Positions 35,488-45,032 of a stretch of 64,000 nt of DNA are shown in pieces; positions within the stretch are counted from its first letter, which is position 1, and every line of letters starts with the position of its first letter. Under the pieces are notes generated by a model. The model searched no databases, was not told where the DNA came from, and worked only from the letters and a program-made list of their open reading frames with translations. The stretch lies in assembly GCA_965215475.1 (NCBI GenBank), contig OZ244061.1, forward strand, positions 1,488,001 to 1,552,000, in the 5' to 3' direction. The position numbers were made by a program, and so were the translations under genes. Source of the DNA: Bin80 sp965215475. GTDB taxonomy: Bacteria; Bacteroidota; Rhodothermia; Rhodothermales; Bin80.

Positions 35488-36573
35488 CTATGATACTATC
35501 TGTGTCAACGCTCGTAAGAATGCCCTGTTCTCACCACGCTCCCCTGCACTCACACGCAAAAAACCCTCTAACTCCGGATATCCACCCATATCACGGACTA
35601 AAATACCTAATTCGGCCAGCTTCATGAAAATTTCTTTACTGTTACCAGAAACTCTAAATGTAACAAAATTTGCTTGCCCCGCAAGAACTTGTATCCCCTG
35701 CATTTGCTCCAGGGACTGAATTAAACGCTTCGTTTCAGAACGAATTCGCTTGATTCGGTCGCGAACTAGATGGAACTGCAAAAGAAGCTCCTCTACAACG
35801 ATGGTACTAAACCGGTCTATCATAAATGGAGGTCGAACCTTCAAAACCTCAGATATTAATGCTGGATCCCCGACTAAATATCCTAAACGAATTCCAGCCA
35901 ATCCAAATGCCTTGGAAAATGTTCTGAGAAGAATCACATTTGGGTAATCCCTCAATCCAGTTAGAAAGCTTGGTTCATCCGCAAATTCTATATAGGCTTC
36001 ATCAATGAGGACCATTCCTGGAGCCTGCTTGGCAATTTTTTTGATCTCTCCAAGAGGGACGACCAGCCCCGTCGGATTATTGGGAGACGTGATCACGACC
36101 ACAGATGGAGTCTCCTCATGAATCGCAGAAAGGATTCTCTCCGTGTCAAACTGGAGATCTTCTCGAGGAGCAATAGAGATAACTTCTCCTCCAAAAATTT
36201 CCACAACCCGCTCATAAAAAGAAAACATTGGACGAGGGAGCACCACTTTTCTGCCTGAAGCAATGAAGGTTAACCCCAAAGTGTAGGTCAGTTCATTCGA
36301 TCCGTTGCCGATGATAATTCCTTCGGAATCCCATCCTATGTGATCAGAGATCAACTTTGTAAGCTCAACGGGTTGCTCTGAAGGATATCGATGAAATGGG
36401 ATTTTTTTCCAGCGTTCAACGATGGAGTCCAGCACTGAAGTGGGTAGATCAAATGGACTCTCATTCTGATTGAGCTTAACCTTTATGTTTCCAGGAGGGA
36501 CTCCAACCCTATAGGGATGCTGCCTGTGAATCTCCTCCTTAACTTGGAAAAGGGCACGATTCCGCGTTATCAT
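35488..36573 (-). CDS. hisC: Histidinol-phosphate aminotransferase
   Basis: A 361-residue class I/II PLP aminotransferase that converts imidazole-acetol phosphate to histidinol phosphate. Motifs are VKLNQNESPFDLP, IGNGSNELT, VVITSPNNPTG, LIDEAYIEFAD, and RTFSKAFGLAGIRLGY with the PLP Lys near residue 223. Its ATG overlaps the hisD stop by one base (TAATG), so translation is coupled. Only hisD and hisC of the pathway are here. Confidence 0.95.
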   Translation of the reverse strand: MITRNRALFQVKEEIHRQHPYRVGVPPGNIKVKLNQNESPFDLPTSVLDSIVERWKKIPFHRYPSEQPVELTKLISDHIGWDSEGIIIGNGSNELTYTLGLTFIASGRKVVLPRPMFSFYERVVEIFGGEVISIAPREDLQFDTERILSAIHEETPSVVVITSPNNPTGLVVPLGEIKKIAKQAPGMVLIDEAYIEFADEPSFLTGLRDYPNVILLRTFSKAFGLAGIRLGYLVGDPALISEVLKVRPPFMIDRFSTIVVEELLLQFHLVRDRIKRIRSETKRLIQSLEQMQGIQVLAGQANFVTFRVSGNSKEIFMKLAELGILVRDMGGYPELEGFLRVSAGERGENRAFLRALTQIVS

Positions 36574-37838
36574 TAATCTTTGGTTCGGACTATTACGCTA
36601 CGCGCATGAGCATCCAGCCCTTCACTATGTGCCATCAGAGCGATCTTGTCAGCAACGCCCCCTATGCGACGTTCACTGTAGCCAATCACGCTCTGATACC
36701 GAATAAAATCATCTACTCCGAGAGCAGAAGAAAACCTTGAAGCACCTCCCGTTGGCAATACATGATTCGGACCCGCATAGTAATCTCCAATCACTTCCGG
36801 AGACCATGGACCAATAAAAACTGCGCCTGCATGCCGAATTTTCTCCAACACCTCCCATGCATCTGCAACCATGAGCTCCAGATGTTCTGGAGCGATCGTA
36901 TTCACCATTTCAATCGCTTCCTGTACCGAATTAGTAATGATCGCCGCACCATGTTCTTTTAACGCAGAGTTGGCGATCTGCCTGCGCGGAATGAGTGGTA
37001 AAATATTTTCAATCTCTTCACAAACATTTCTTGCAATCTTTTCCTCAGGGGTGACAAGAATTGCAGATGCAAGCTCATCATGTTCTGCCTGAGCAAGAAG
37101 GTCATGGGCAATCCAGTCCGGTCTGGCAGTAGCATCGGCCAAAACTACTAATTCGCTGGGGCCGGCAAGACTATCAATATCCACGTGACCATATACGAGT
37201 TTCTTAGCGGCTGTAACATATGCACTACCTGGGCCTACGATCTTGTCTACCTTCGGAACAGATTCTGTTCCAAAGGCAAATGCGGCAATGGCTTGAGCCC
37301 CACCAATTGCATACACACGTTCAATTCCCAGCATATAGGCAGCGGCCAAAACCTCCTTACGAGGCAGTCCGGAGGAAGGATCAGGAGGGCTTGCCAAGTA
37401 CAGTTTCTCCACTCCTGCTACCTGAGCAGGAATTGCCGTCATTAATACACTCGACGGGTAGGCCGCCGTTCCGCCCGGGACATACAATCCCGCCGCATCC
37501 ACCGGTAATATTCGCTGTCCAAGCCGAACCCCCTCTCCATCATCCACATACCAACTCTCGCGGACCTGTTTCACATGGAATCGGCGTATATTTTGGGCGG
37601 CCTCCTCAAATGCATGCTGCCAAGCCGATTCGGCTTCTATCCATGCCGCTTCTAATGCGGCCGAGGGTACGGGAATAGAGGTGAGATGAACACGGTCATA
37701 CCGGTTCGTGTAGTCAAACAAAGCCGTATCACCATTCTCCTTGACCTCCTTGATTACCTCGGCTACTCGCTCCTCCAATGCAGAATCCAAGCTTACTGGC
37801 TTTCGTCTCCATTGATCTGACGCAATCAAGCGGATCAT
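36573..37838 (-). CDS. hisD: Histidinol dehydrogenase
   Basis: A 421-residue HisD that oxidises histidinol to histidine in two NAD-dependent steps. Motifs include VPGGTAAYPSSVLMTAIPAQVAG, AIGGAQAIAAFAFGT, VDKIVGPGSAYVTAAKK, SLAGPSELVVLAD, and the Zn/catalytic region DLLAQAEHD and APEHLEL. The length is typical. It precedes hisC with TAATG coupling. The DUF3276 gene ends 12 nt upstream. Confidence 0.97.
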   Translation of the reverse strand: MIRLIASDQWRRKPVSLDSALEERVAEVIKEVKENGDTALFDYTNRYDRVHLTSIPVPSAALEAAWIEAESAWQHAFEEAAQNIRRFHVKQVRESWYVDDGEGVRLGQRILPVDAAGLYVPGGTAAYPSSVLMTAIPAQVAGVEKLYLASPPDPSSGLPRKEVLAAAYMLGIERVYAIGGAQAIAAFAFGTESVPKVDKIVGPGSAYVTAAKKLVYGHVDIDSLAGPSELVVLADATARPDWIAHDLLAQAEHDELASAILVTPEEKIARNVCEEIENILPLIPRRQIANSALKEHGAAIITNSVQEAIEMVNTIAPEHLELMVADAWEVLEKIRHAGAVFIGPWSPEVIGDYYAGPNHVLPTGGASRFSSALGVDDFIRYQSVIGYSERRIGGVADKIALMAHSEGLDAHARSVIVRTKD

Positions 37839-37850
37839 GGCTCCACAAGA

Positions 37851-38213
37851 CTACCTGCTTTCGTCGTCCCTAGGTGGAAAATCAACAGACGGGAAGCCGT
37901 AAAACTCATAATCCGGTAGACGCTCAGTTCGTACATCCTCCATTGCTTCGTACAAGCCCTTCATAAACTTGGCAAAATCTTCCTTATACACGAAAATTTT
38001 GTGCTTCTCATGACGATGCTCCCCAACCCGTTTACTTTCGGTGATGACGATAAAAAAATCTTCACCCGAACGGGTTGCCTTTACATCAAAGAAATACGTA
38101 CGTCGGCCCGCCGGGACCCTCTTGGAAAATACTTCATCGCGATAGCGAGATCCGCTACCTGAAGGTGGCGTACCTTCCCAATCGCCACTGTCATGTCCAT
38201 AATCGTCGTTCAT
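37851..38213 (-). CDS. DUF3276 family (PUR-alpha-like) nucleic-acid-binding protein
   Basis: A 120-residue protein with the PUR/DUF3276 core (VFSKRVPAGRRTYFFDVKAT, DFFIVITESKR, HKIFVYKEDFAKFMKGL). It has a charged, disordered N-terminus. The fold binds single-stranded DNA or RNA in other organisms. This small protein is characteristic of the Bacteroidota lineage and supports the taxonomic reading. Lies between punA and hisD on the same strand. Confidence 0.9.
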   Translation of the reverse strand: MNDDYGHDSGDWEGTPPSGSGSRYRDEVFSKRVPAGRRTYFFDVKATRSGEDFFIVITESKRVGEHRHEKHKIFVYKEDFAKFMKGLYEAMEDVRTERLPDYEFYGFPSVDFPPRDDESR

Positions 38214-38259
38214 CCGCTACAATTTGGTCTTGTGATATGAGTATTCGTTATAGATAAAA

Positions 38260-39042
38260 TTATGTGGTTCCTGAATGAGGAGCCTGCATTAACGCATTCG
38301 CCAGTACACTTGCAAGATTGGCACGTGCATCTCTGGCTGCACGAAGTACATCCTCATGATTTAACTCTCGATCATGCCGTCCTGCTGCACCATTTGTAAT
38401 GATCGTGGCTCCCAACACATGCATATGTAATGAAGAGGCTCTCATAGCTTCCGGCACTAAACTCATTCCAACTGCGTCGCCACCTCTACGTTCAAAGGAG
38501 GCAATTTCTGCTGGAGTTTCATAACTCGGCCCAATGGTCCAAACGTACACCCCACCTGAAACGGGTAAGCCGTAACAAACTTCCATTACACGTTTTCTCC
38601 ACAGATGATCGTACACGGAACCCTCCTTGTTAGTTGCATTCAGTGGCTGAGCACAGATATGACCTTCTACCAGCATAATTTCTCCTGGGTTCAATGTAGG
38701 ACGTATCCCTCCCGCCGCACTTACCAGAATCACATTCTTGATCCCTAATTCATGAATGAGTTGGACCTGAAACGTAACCCGATCTTCCGAGACTCCTTCG
38801 TAGTAATGTACGCGCCCTTGCATAAGAAGAACTTCGTGGTTGGTGAAAATACCTGATGTAACACGCCCCGAATGTCCGGCAACCGAGGGAGTAATGAATC
38901 CAGGAATCTTTGATGCATTCAGAGTCCAATGAACGCGATCGAGTTCAAGGCCACATCCAGACCCCAGAATCATTGCCGTTGAAGGCTGGATTCCCCCAAG
39001 GCGCTCCCTTAACACATCAGACGCGATGCTCACTTGACTCAT
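38260..39042 (-). CDS. punA: Purine nucleoside phosphorylase (trimeric PNP type)
   Basis: A 260-residue enzyme that phosphorolyses purine nucleosides for salvage. Motifs are ILGSGCGLELDRV (phosphate loop), SVAGHSGRV, VSAAGGIRPTLNPGEIMLVEGHI, GPSYETPAEI and GMSLVPEAMRA. An upstream in-frame ATG at 39090 would add 16 atypical residues, whereas the ATG at 39042 has a perfect AGGAGGTG Shine-Dalgarno at 39053-39060, so I choose it. The start lies within the last 26 nt of recX, so the genes overlap. Confidence 0.94.
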   Translation of the reverse strand: MSQVSIASDVLRERLGGIQPSTAMILGSGCGLELDRVHWTLNASKIPGFITPSVAGHSGRVTSGIFTNHEVLLMQGRVHYYEGVSEDRVTFQVQLIHELGIKNVILVSAAGGIRPTLNPGEIMLVEGHICAQPLNATNKEGSVYDHLWRKRVMEVCYGLPVSGGVYVWTIGPSYETPAEIASFERRGGDAVGMSLVPEAMRASSLHMHVLGATIITNGAAGRHDRELNHEDVLRAARDARANLASVLANALMQAPHSGTT

Positions 39043-39697
39043 TTTGACGTAACACCTCCTGAACATATTCACTTGCCATACTGTACCCATAACCTCGCCG
39101 AGTCAAATACGCGATCAGCTTTCTCTTTCGCTCAGGAGCACTACCCTGAACTCTAATTTGAAATCGCTCAACCAAACGTTTTGCACACGAAGCAAAGTCT
39201 TCTGGATGGATTGTCGCATTCATCGCTTCCAGAACAATTTCATCTGAAATTCCGTCTGCAGCCAATTCTCTCTGAATCCTATGAGGCCCATACCCCTTAT
39301 GTTTGAATCTCGCCTTCGCATATTCCATGGCATACTTCCTGTCATCAATATACCCAAGATCAATTAGATCTTCAATCACATGATCAATCTCTTGCTCCGA
39401 AAAATTACGCTCCCCTAAACGTATGCGAACCTGATACTCCGTCCTAGGGGCATATGCCAAATATCCAAATGCCACTGATTTTGCCCGTTGCAGCGCTTCG
39501 CTCTGCAATAATGAATCCAGCTCTTTCTCATCCAACAGTTTTCCCACATGCAGTTTATTCTGCACAACCAGATCCGTCATCATCCCGAAGGCATATTCTC
39601 CGTCAATAAATACGGAGATCCGATCTGGATTCTTGACCTGAGGGTTTAATGCTGTGATCGTGCCGGCCCTTACAATCCTCTTTTTTGCCGTGTTCAT
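39017..39697 (-). CDS. recX: Regulatory protein RecX
   Basis: A 226-residue RecX, which modulates RecA filament growth. It has a basic N-terminal segment, then the three-helix RecX repeats: YLAYAPRTEYQVRIRLGER, DLIDLGYIDDRKYAMEYA and KGYGPHRIQRELAADGISDE. Length fits the larger RecX forms. Its ATG overlaps the stop of the DUF4249 lipoprotein gene by one base (TAATG) and its end overlaps punA by 26 nt. RecA is not in the window. Coupling to a surface-nutrient cassette is unusual. Confidence 0.92.
   Translation of the reverse strand: MNTAKKRIVRAGTITALNPQVKNPDRISVFIDGEYAFGMMTDLVVQNKLHVGKLLDEKELDSLLQSEALQRAKSVAFGYLAYAPRTEYQVRIRLGERNFSEQEIDHVIEDLIDLGYIDDRKYAMEYAKARFKHKGYGPHRIQRELAADGISDEIVLEAMNATIHPEDFASCAKRLVERFQIRVQGSAPERKRKLIAYLTRRGYGYSMASEYVQEVLRQNESSEHRV
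39053..39060 (-). promoter_or_regulatory. Strong Shine-Dalgarno that fixes the punA start
   Basis: Reads AGGAGGTG on the minus strand, 10 nt before the ATG at 39042 and inside the recX coding sequence. It argues against the longer N-terminus. Confidence 0.85.
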
Positions 39698-40596
39698 TAT
39701 TTTATGCTCACCGTAATGGTATCAATGGCAAGCCCTGCGAAGATCCCTCGCCCTCCTGAAATATTTGATGGAGGCTCATATTCACTGGGGTTTGAACTCT
39801 GAGAGACAAAACCGGCATAGGCCTCTGTACTACGAATGATGCTGATCCGCAGACGATGCTCGGTAATCGGATCCGTCTGACTTGTCACGGGTACGGCATA
39901 AGAGCCCGACCATGATCGTAGATGATCAGGAGAAAATGACATCTCCTTTTCCGGCCGCAGTACTTCCGAACTCAGAAAATAGTTGCTGAGTCGTTGATCC
40001 TGTGTAAGTGTCGGCAGTAGCTGCATTCGAATCCACCATTGATTGTCATCACGTCCCGTCTGATCGTCCCAATGTACGGTTGCCCGCACAAGATGAACCA
40101 GTCCTTCTCGTGCACCGGTTCCAAGTGCTCGAATCCCGAGCGAATCAATCTGGGTCGGGTCAATGAACAGAGAGTCTAACAACAATCCCGGAACCGGAGT
40201 ATCCGTTGTAGATATTTCGATCCTATCCATGGAAATCAGAGGCGGAATACGTGTTTCCGCCGAGGCCACTTGATCCTCCCATTGTACATTCAATGCGATA
40301 CGATCTCCAGGTGTTGCCATCATCGAATTCAATGGCATATACACCCCCGGCACCTGCATTTGATATGGAACAAGAATTCCATTCTGAGTCAGTTCCACTC
40401 GGGCATCCATCGCAGCAGTAGACGAATTCAGGAGGTACGGATCTTTCAGTGGGGCAGCCCGGCGCAAGATAATGTTCGGGAATGATTCTTCCGACATCAC
40501 AAATGCCTCTACGACAAGCAAAGACGTATCCTCTGGCTGCGCGGCATCACATCCGACAAGAAAAACCACGACCATACATAGCTGTCTGATCTTCAT
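39697..40596 (-). CDS. DUF4249 lipoprotein, partner of the TonB receptor
   Basis: A 299-residue DUF4249 protein with lipobox VVFLVGC (Cys16). The beta-rich body has LVVEAFVMSEESFPNIILRR, ARVELTQNG and YAGFVSQSSNPSEYEPPSNI. DUF4249 proteins are almost always next to STN-type TonB receptors and probably form a surface-exposed lid or accessory lipoprotein. The gene starts 2 nt after the receptor stop and its own stop overlaps recX. Confidence 0.88.
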   Translation of the reverse strand: MKIRQLCMVVVFLVGCDAAQPEDTSLLVVEAFVMSEESFPNIILRRAAPLKDPYLLNSSTAAMDARVELTQNGILVPYQMQVPGVYMPLNSMMATPGDRIALNVQWEDQVASAETRIPPLISMDRIEISTTDTPVPGLLLDSLFIDPTQIDSLGIRALGTGAREGLVHLVRATVHWDDQTGRDDNQWWIRMQLLPTLTQDQRLSNYFLSSEVLRPEKEMSFSPDHLRSWSGSYAVPVTSQTDPITEHRLRISIIRSTEAYAGFVSQSSNPSEYEPPSNISGGRGIFAGLAIDTITVSIK

Positions 40597-40598
40597 CG

Positions 40599-43328
40599 CT
40601 AAAAATGAGCCGTGATTTCGAGAAGTGGGTATGCTGGAAGCCCAAATCTGGATGTAACCGCTACCTCATGCGGCAAGGAAGGATCATAGATACGTCCAAT
40701 CACATTTCGCCAGAATGTGATATTATTCACTTCTAATTTGAATTGTAATGCTACATTGCCCACATTGAACCGATAGGATCCTTGAACTCCAAAATTAGTG
40801 TACGAAGGTAATCGACCATTATTAATTTTTGGAAAAAACAGAAATCCTTGCGGGGTCTCCGAAAGAGGATCTCCTACGGCATAGCGCGCTTGGGGAACCG
40901 TAATTGGATACCCACTACGCCAATTTCCACTCACTCCATAGGACCATTTATTTCTTGTTTTTCGCCAAGCAACTTCAAGTTGTTGCGGAATATCAAAGCG
41001 TCCTGGACGAAACTGCGCTTCGCCGAGCTCAGGAGCTCGACTGCGTGATCTTCCTGCCGCATAGCTTACCCAGACAAACGATGATCCTCGCTCATACTGT
41101 AGGTTGACCTCTAATCCATGGGCAAGTGCTTTACCTCTAGTGTATTGGCCTAAGATTGCACCAAGTTCAATCCCAGGACCCAGCAATCTATCCCTGCTCT
41201 GTTGCTCATTTTTTGGAAGCAGCAGTCCGTTGGTCATGTGAACATATAGATCCATGTCAACGGTCACTAGGGCACCCAGAAATGCACTAGCACCAACTGA
41301 AGCATGATAACTGCGGGACGGATCTACCGAACGACTTGCCGGCACCCATCTGTATGAAATCAAATCGTAGAGTACGGAATAACGATCCCGTACCTGATGG
41401 ATATACTGAACATTTATTCCCGTAGCCATCCGAAGAATTACCTGATCCAGGTCATATCGAACTCCCAATCGTGGGCTTACCCGTACATTTTTTGCACCTC
41501 TGAGTTGACTGAAACGAATTCCCGGCTGTATTTGCAGTCTTGAGGTTGGCTTCCAGGTATCTTGAGCATAAAATACAATCTCTGTATTATCCAGTGCGCT
41601 ACGCTCGTCAACTCTCTCAGAAAGGGTATTGGTCTGCAAAATCAATGCATTCAATCCACTCGAGAATGTGCGCTGAGCAATTGAAATACCCACCCGAATA
41701 TGATTGGTCCGTGATAGATAGTAATCCACATTCAGCTTCACACCAATATCTAGTATATCCAATTCATACACCGAATTTACGGATGAGATGGTTGTCGGAC
41801 GAATAAAGATGCGTTCATGTGCTCGGTAGGACGTTGCATACGCTGTTGTGCTTAAGAACAGTCGATCTGCATACAGATAATTGTATCGTGCACTGATCAG
41901 ACGATTACTCCACCTGGTATCAAACTCGAAAACAAGACTTGCTGGACTCAGCCAATTTCTAAGGGGCAATGCATCACGAAAAGAGCCGACTACCGACAAA
42001 TTTACAGGAAGCCGAATATCCAGAACATCTGCACTGCCGTAGATTCCAAGCGTCAGGCGCTGCCGTGAAGACAGTCGCCATGCGAACTTCGTACTGAGGT
42101 CATATAAGTGGATTCCTGTACGCATGGTGTCGCGTCTACTTCCGTCGGTCACTGGATGTCTGCGTCCAATAATTCGATCCAGATAGGACCTGCGTCCAGA
42201 TACCATAAACGATAGTTTCTCTGTGATTGGCCCCTCAATAAACAAACGTGCACTTAGGACGCCTAATCCTGCTAATCCTGTGACCCGATCCATTGAACCA
42301 TCTTTCAACTCTGCATCCAGTACAGCTGACAGGCGCCCACCATGTTCAGCAGGAAAACTTCCCCGATACAAACGGACATCTTTGAAGGCCTCAGGCTGAT
42401 AGACCGAGAGAAGTCCAGCAATATGCCACATATGATAAACGGGAGCCCCATCAATCAGATAATGAACTTGATCGGGTTCTCCCCCCCGAACAATCAACCC
42501 GCCCTGATTCGTCCGAACTCGCTGGACACTGGGGAACCAGCGAAGGGATTGGAGAAGATCTGCTTCGCCAGGAAAGCCCGGGAGTTGACTGATTCGATTG
42601 ACCGGCACTTGTCGTACACCGGGCTCTACGTCATACAGATCTCTGCGATCAGAGCTGACAAAAATTGCTTGGGACTCCAAGGTTTGTCTAGCTAATCGAA
42701 TTGTGGTTGGCTCCGTGGAAATTTCCAATAAGGTATCTAGGGAAGCATAGCCAAGGAAGGAGATCCTTGCCCAGTATTGCCCGATCGGCATAGATGGGAT
42801 TGCGTAATACCCTGCTTTATTGGTCACGGCCCCTATAGAAAATCTTGGCAAATATACGTGCGCTCCTGGCAGAGTCTCCTCGGATAGTGAATCCATCACA
42901 AATCCGTGCAACGTCCCCATAAGCGGAGTTGTGAGATTTGGGGAAACATCCCGGTTTACATCCACAAGAACATACTGTCGCCTTTTCAGGCGGACCGCAC
43001 TCAGGTTGTGATCCGATACCAAGCATGCTAGTGCAGCAGCTGTGTCATCACCAAAATAACTGCATGTGACCAAGACCCCTTCGACCTGCCTCTGAGCGTA
43101 GACAACGTCAAATCGGTGTGATGCTCTAAGAGAATCCAGGACTTCGGAAAGGGGTCGAGATGAGACCTCAATTGAGATACTCTGAGCGTACGTAGTTCCC
43201 AAGGGGTTGATGCCGATGAAAGCAACAACGCCTAGGTACAAATACAATAGTCGTTTCCGTAAAAATACCACCGATGAGTAACGTGCATTTTGGACGCTCG
43301 TTACACTTTTCAGGCATCTGTGTTCCAA
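40599..43328 (-). CDS. TonB-dependent receptor with STN signalling domain
   Basis: A 909-residue outer-membrane receptor. After a signal segment (~25-48), residues ~50-125 are an STN domain (ISIEVSSRPLSEVLDSLRA), which links to FecR-type anti-sigma factors. Then come a CarboxypepD_reg-like domain (~140-225), a plug (~240-350, with GGLIVRGGEPDQVHYLIDG) and a 22-strand barrel ending in Phe (LLEITAHF). It follows fecR by 6 nt and is part of the ECF-FecR-receptor circuit: ligand binding releases the sigma factor. Substrate unknown; iron chelates or oligomers are typical. Confidence 0.93.
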   Translation of the reverse strand: MEHRCLKSVTSVQNARYSSVVFLRKRLLYLYLGVVAFIGINPLGTTYAQSISIEVSSRPLSEVLDSLRASHRFDVVYAQRQVEGVLVTCSYFGDDTAAALACLVSDHNLSAVRLKRRQYVLVDVNRDVSPNLTTPLMGTLHGFVMDSLSEETLPGAHVYLPRFSIGAVTNKAGYYAIPSMPIGQYWARISFLGYASLDTLLEISTEPTTIRLARQTLESQAIFVSSDRRDLYDVEPGVRQVPVNRISQLPGFPGEADLLQSLRWFPSVQRVRTNQGGLIVRGGEPDQVHYLIDGAPVYHMWHIAGLLSVYQPEAFKDVRLYRGSFPAEHGGRLSAVLDAELKDGSMDRVTGLAGLGVLSARLFIEGPITEKLSFMVSGRRSYLDRIIGRRHPVTDGSRRDTMRTGIHLYDLSTKFAWRLSSRQRLTLGIYGSADVLDIRLPVNLSVVGSFRDALPLRNWLSPASLVFEFDTRWSNRLISARYNYLYADRLFLSTTAYATSYRAHERIFIRPTTISSVNSVYELDILDIGVKLNVDYYLSRTNHIRVGISIAQRTFSSGLNALILQTNTLSERVDERSALDNTEIVFYAQDTWKPTSRLQIQPGIRFSQLRGAKNVRVSPRLGVRYDLDQVILRMATGINVQYIHQVRDRYSVLYDLISYRWVPASRSVDPSRSYHASVGASAFLGALVTVDMDLYVHMTNGLLLPKNEQQSRDRLLGPGIELGAILGQYTRGKALAHGLEVNLQYERGSSFVWVSYAAGRSRSRAPELGEAQFRPGRFDIPQQLEVAWRKTRNKWSYGVSGNWRSGYPITVPQARYAVGDPLSETPQGFLFFPKINNGRLPSYTNFGVQGSYRFNVGNVALQFKLEVNNITFWRNVIGRIYDPSLPHEVAVTSRFGLPAYPLLEITAHF

Positions 43329-43334
43329 ACACCT

Positions 43335-44435
43335 CTAGGGAACTATGCGGTAAGCCTCCCCTTCTTGTATCACTTCGGCATTTAGTGTAAGTGCAAGTGC
43401 ATGCAGAATCTCTTCAACCGAAACGTCTGGGGCAAAGATACCCGTTACCTTTTCATTGATCAGTGTTGAATCAATATCAACACGGACATTCCGGCTTGAA
43501 GCAAGCAGGACGGCTGCCTTTCGTAAGGACGTTTCCTGGAAAAAAAGAAACCCTGTCCACCCTAGTTGATCTTCTATGTTGATTCGAACTGGGGGGGTCG
43601 GTGAAGTAGATTCTTCTGTGATGCTTGTCATTTGACCGGGGACAAGCATCACGCTCTGAGGAGTTTCTGCAGTTGAGGCAACCTCTAGCCGACCACTCTC
43701 AAGTACAACTTGAGTCAGCCCATTCATTGAGCGCATACCAAAGCGTGTGCCGAGAACTCTTGCTATCGCCTCATTCGTTTGTACCGAAAATTGATCTGAA
43801 CTGTGAGCAATATCAAAAAAGGCGATCCCCGTTAGCTCAACTGTACGCGAAAAATCCTGTTCATCAAACCGAAGTGTCGCGGGACCATTGAGATGCACCT
43901 CCGAACCATCTGGAAGTAGGACCCGCTCATATTCACTAGGATCTGCGGTTACAGTCTGAAGCCCATCATCTCTTAGGAGAAGCAGGGTGGCAACCACAGA
44001 AATTGTCAACACCGCAATCGCCGCTGCCATCCGAAATGTACGAATTGATAAAGGCAATACCCTAGAGGTTGTGCGCGGGTTCTCTGCTTCCCAGATCTGG
44101 AGAAAATCTTCCCGATCTTGGTCAATTTGAGCAGAGACCTCCAAAAATCCGGGATGTGACTCCATGACGGGATCCAAGGACTGCCATTTCTCACTTACCT
44201 CATTCGCTTCCTCATCGCTTAAATCTTCTGCATGCCCCTGAAAAACCAATGAGTGCAGTACAAAATCACGAACTGCAGGCACCTGACCGCGCAAGTAACT
44301 TCGGAACCGTTGCCATCCCGCAAGAGAACGTGCCAATTCTGGATCAGCTTCTAGATGATCCGCGTGTGCCTGTTTCTCTTCAGGAGTCAGTGCTTCTTCG
44401 CAAAGTACTTTTTTTAGTATTTCAGATTGGTCCAT
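43335..44435 (-). CDS. FecR-family anti-sigma factor
   Basis: A 366-residue inner-membrane regulator. The cytoplasmic N-terminal part (~1-125, EALTPEEKQAHADHLEADPE) binds sigma. There is one transmembrane helix (~134-154, AAAIAVLTISVVATLLLL). A periplasmic FecR domain (~165-265, LLPDGSEVHLNGPATLRF, IARVLGTRFGMRS) and a DUF4974-like C-terminal domain (~285-365) follow. It senses the STN domain of the receptor encoded just downstream and holds the ECF sigma encoded upstream. Confidence 0.92.
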   Translation of the reverse strand: MDQSEILKKVLCEEALTPEEKQAHADHLEADPELARSLAGWQRFRSYLRGQVPAVRDFVLHSLVFQGHAEDLSDEEANEVSEKWQSLDPVMESHPGFLEVSAQIDQDREDFLQIWEAENPRTTSRVLPLSIRTFRMAAAIAVLTISVVATLLLLRDDGLQTVTADPSEYERVLLPDGSEVHLNGPATLRFDEQDFSRTVELTGIAFFDIAHSSDQFSVQTNEAIARVLGTRFGMRSMNGLTQVVLESGRLEVASTAETPQSVMLVPGQMTSITEESTSPTPPVRINIEDQLGWTGFLFFQETSLRKAAVLLASSRNVRVDIDSTLINEKVTGIFAPDVSVEEILHALALTLNAEVIQEGEAYRIVP

Positions 44436-44466
44436 ATACTACGCTAGGTTCATATACTACGCTAGG
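44432..44466 (-). repeat. 18-bp tandem duplication at the fecR start
   Basis: CATATACTACGCTAGG occurs at 44433-44448 and 44451-44466. On the coding strand both copies contain ATG; the downstream one starts fecR, and the upstream one starts a four-codon frame (Met-Asn-Leu-Ala-stop) that ends just before it. This could weaken or couple fecR translation. Confidence 0.8.
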
Positions 44467-44513
44467 AGTCCATCTGTGGAGACGCTGATAAATCATAAAA
44501 GGTAACAACCAAT

Positions 44514-45032
44514 CTAAAAAATAGATCTCATCTTTTCAAATGCACGCTTCACTTGCATTTTGACGGCCGTCTCGGTCGTATCCAGGATTTTGGCAATCTC
44601 CCTGTATTTATATCCATGCTCACGAAGTTCAAGGATGCGTCTTGCCCGGGGAGTCAGCATAGCAAGAGCACGCTCTGCATCAAACTTGCTTCCGAACCCT
44701 TCGGTCGGACCTGGTTTCTCTGGAAGCAATTCTGGCTCATACGTTTTCTCCTTGGGAGAATGTCGCCCCCGATAATAGTCATGCAATTCAAACAAAGCCG
44801 CTTTCATTGCAAAGGATTTGAATCTTTCAGGATGTTTTAATGCAGTCAATCCCGAATGAACCCGAAGCAGCGCACACTGTGTTAGATCATCTACAACAGC
44901 CTGGTTGCCAATCTTCGCCCTGAAATATCGTTCAAAGACCTTGGAAAGTCGACTCAAAAGTATATTTCTGGAAGATTCATCCCCTTTCTGTGCACGTAAA
45001 ACTAGTCGGGAATCAAAATTACCTGAAGCCAT
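44514..45032 (-). CDS. ECF RNA polymerase sigma factor
   Basis: A 172-residue sigma-70 of the ECF (FecI-like) type. Region 2 is at ~15-85 (DDLTQCALLRVHSGLTAL, FKSFAMKAALFELHDYYRG) and region 4 at ~115-170 (LTPRARRILELREHGYKYRE and a final helix TAVKMQVKRAFEKM). The gene is 78 nt upstream of fecR, the usual order of a cell-surface signalling cassette. It probably drives its own operon and the receptor gene. Confidence 0.93.
   Translation of the reverse strand: MASGNFDSRLVLRAQKGDESSRNILLSRLSKVFERYFRAKIGNQAVVDDLTQCALLRVHSGLTALKHPERFKSFAMKAALFELHDYYRGRHSPKEKTYEPELLPEKPGPTEGFGSKFDAERALAMLTPRARRILELREHGYKYREIAKILDTTETAVKMQVKRAFEKMRSIF

Noticed and set aside
38260..39090. 276-residue version of PunA
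   Set aside because: The added 16 residues are atypical and the AGGAGGTG site points to ATG 39042.
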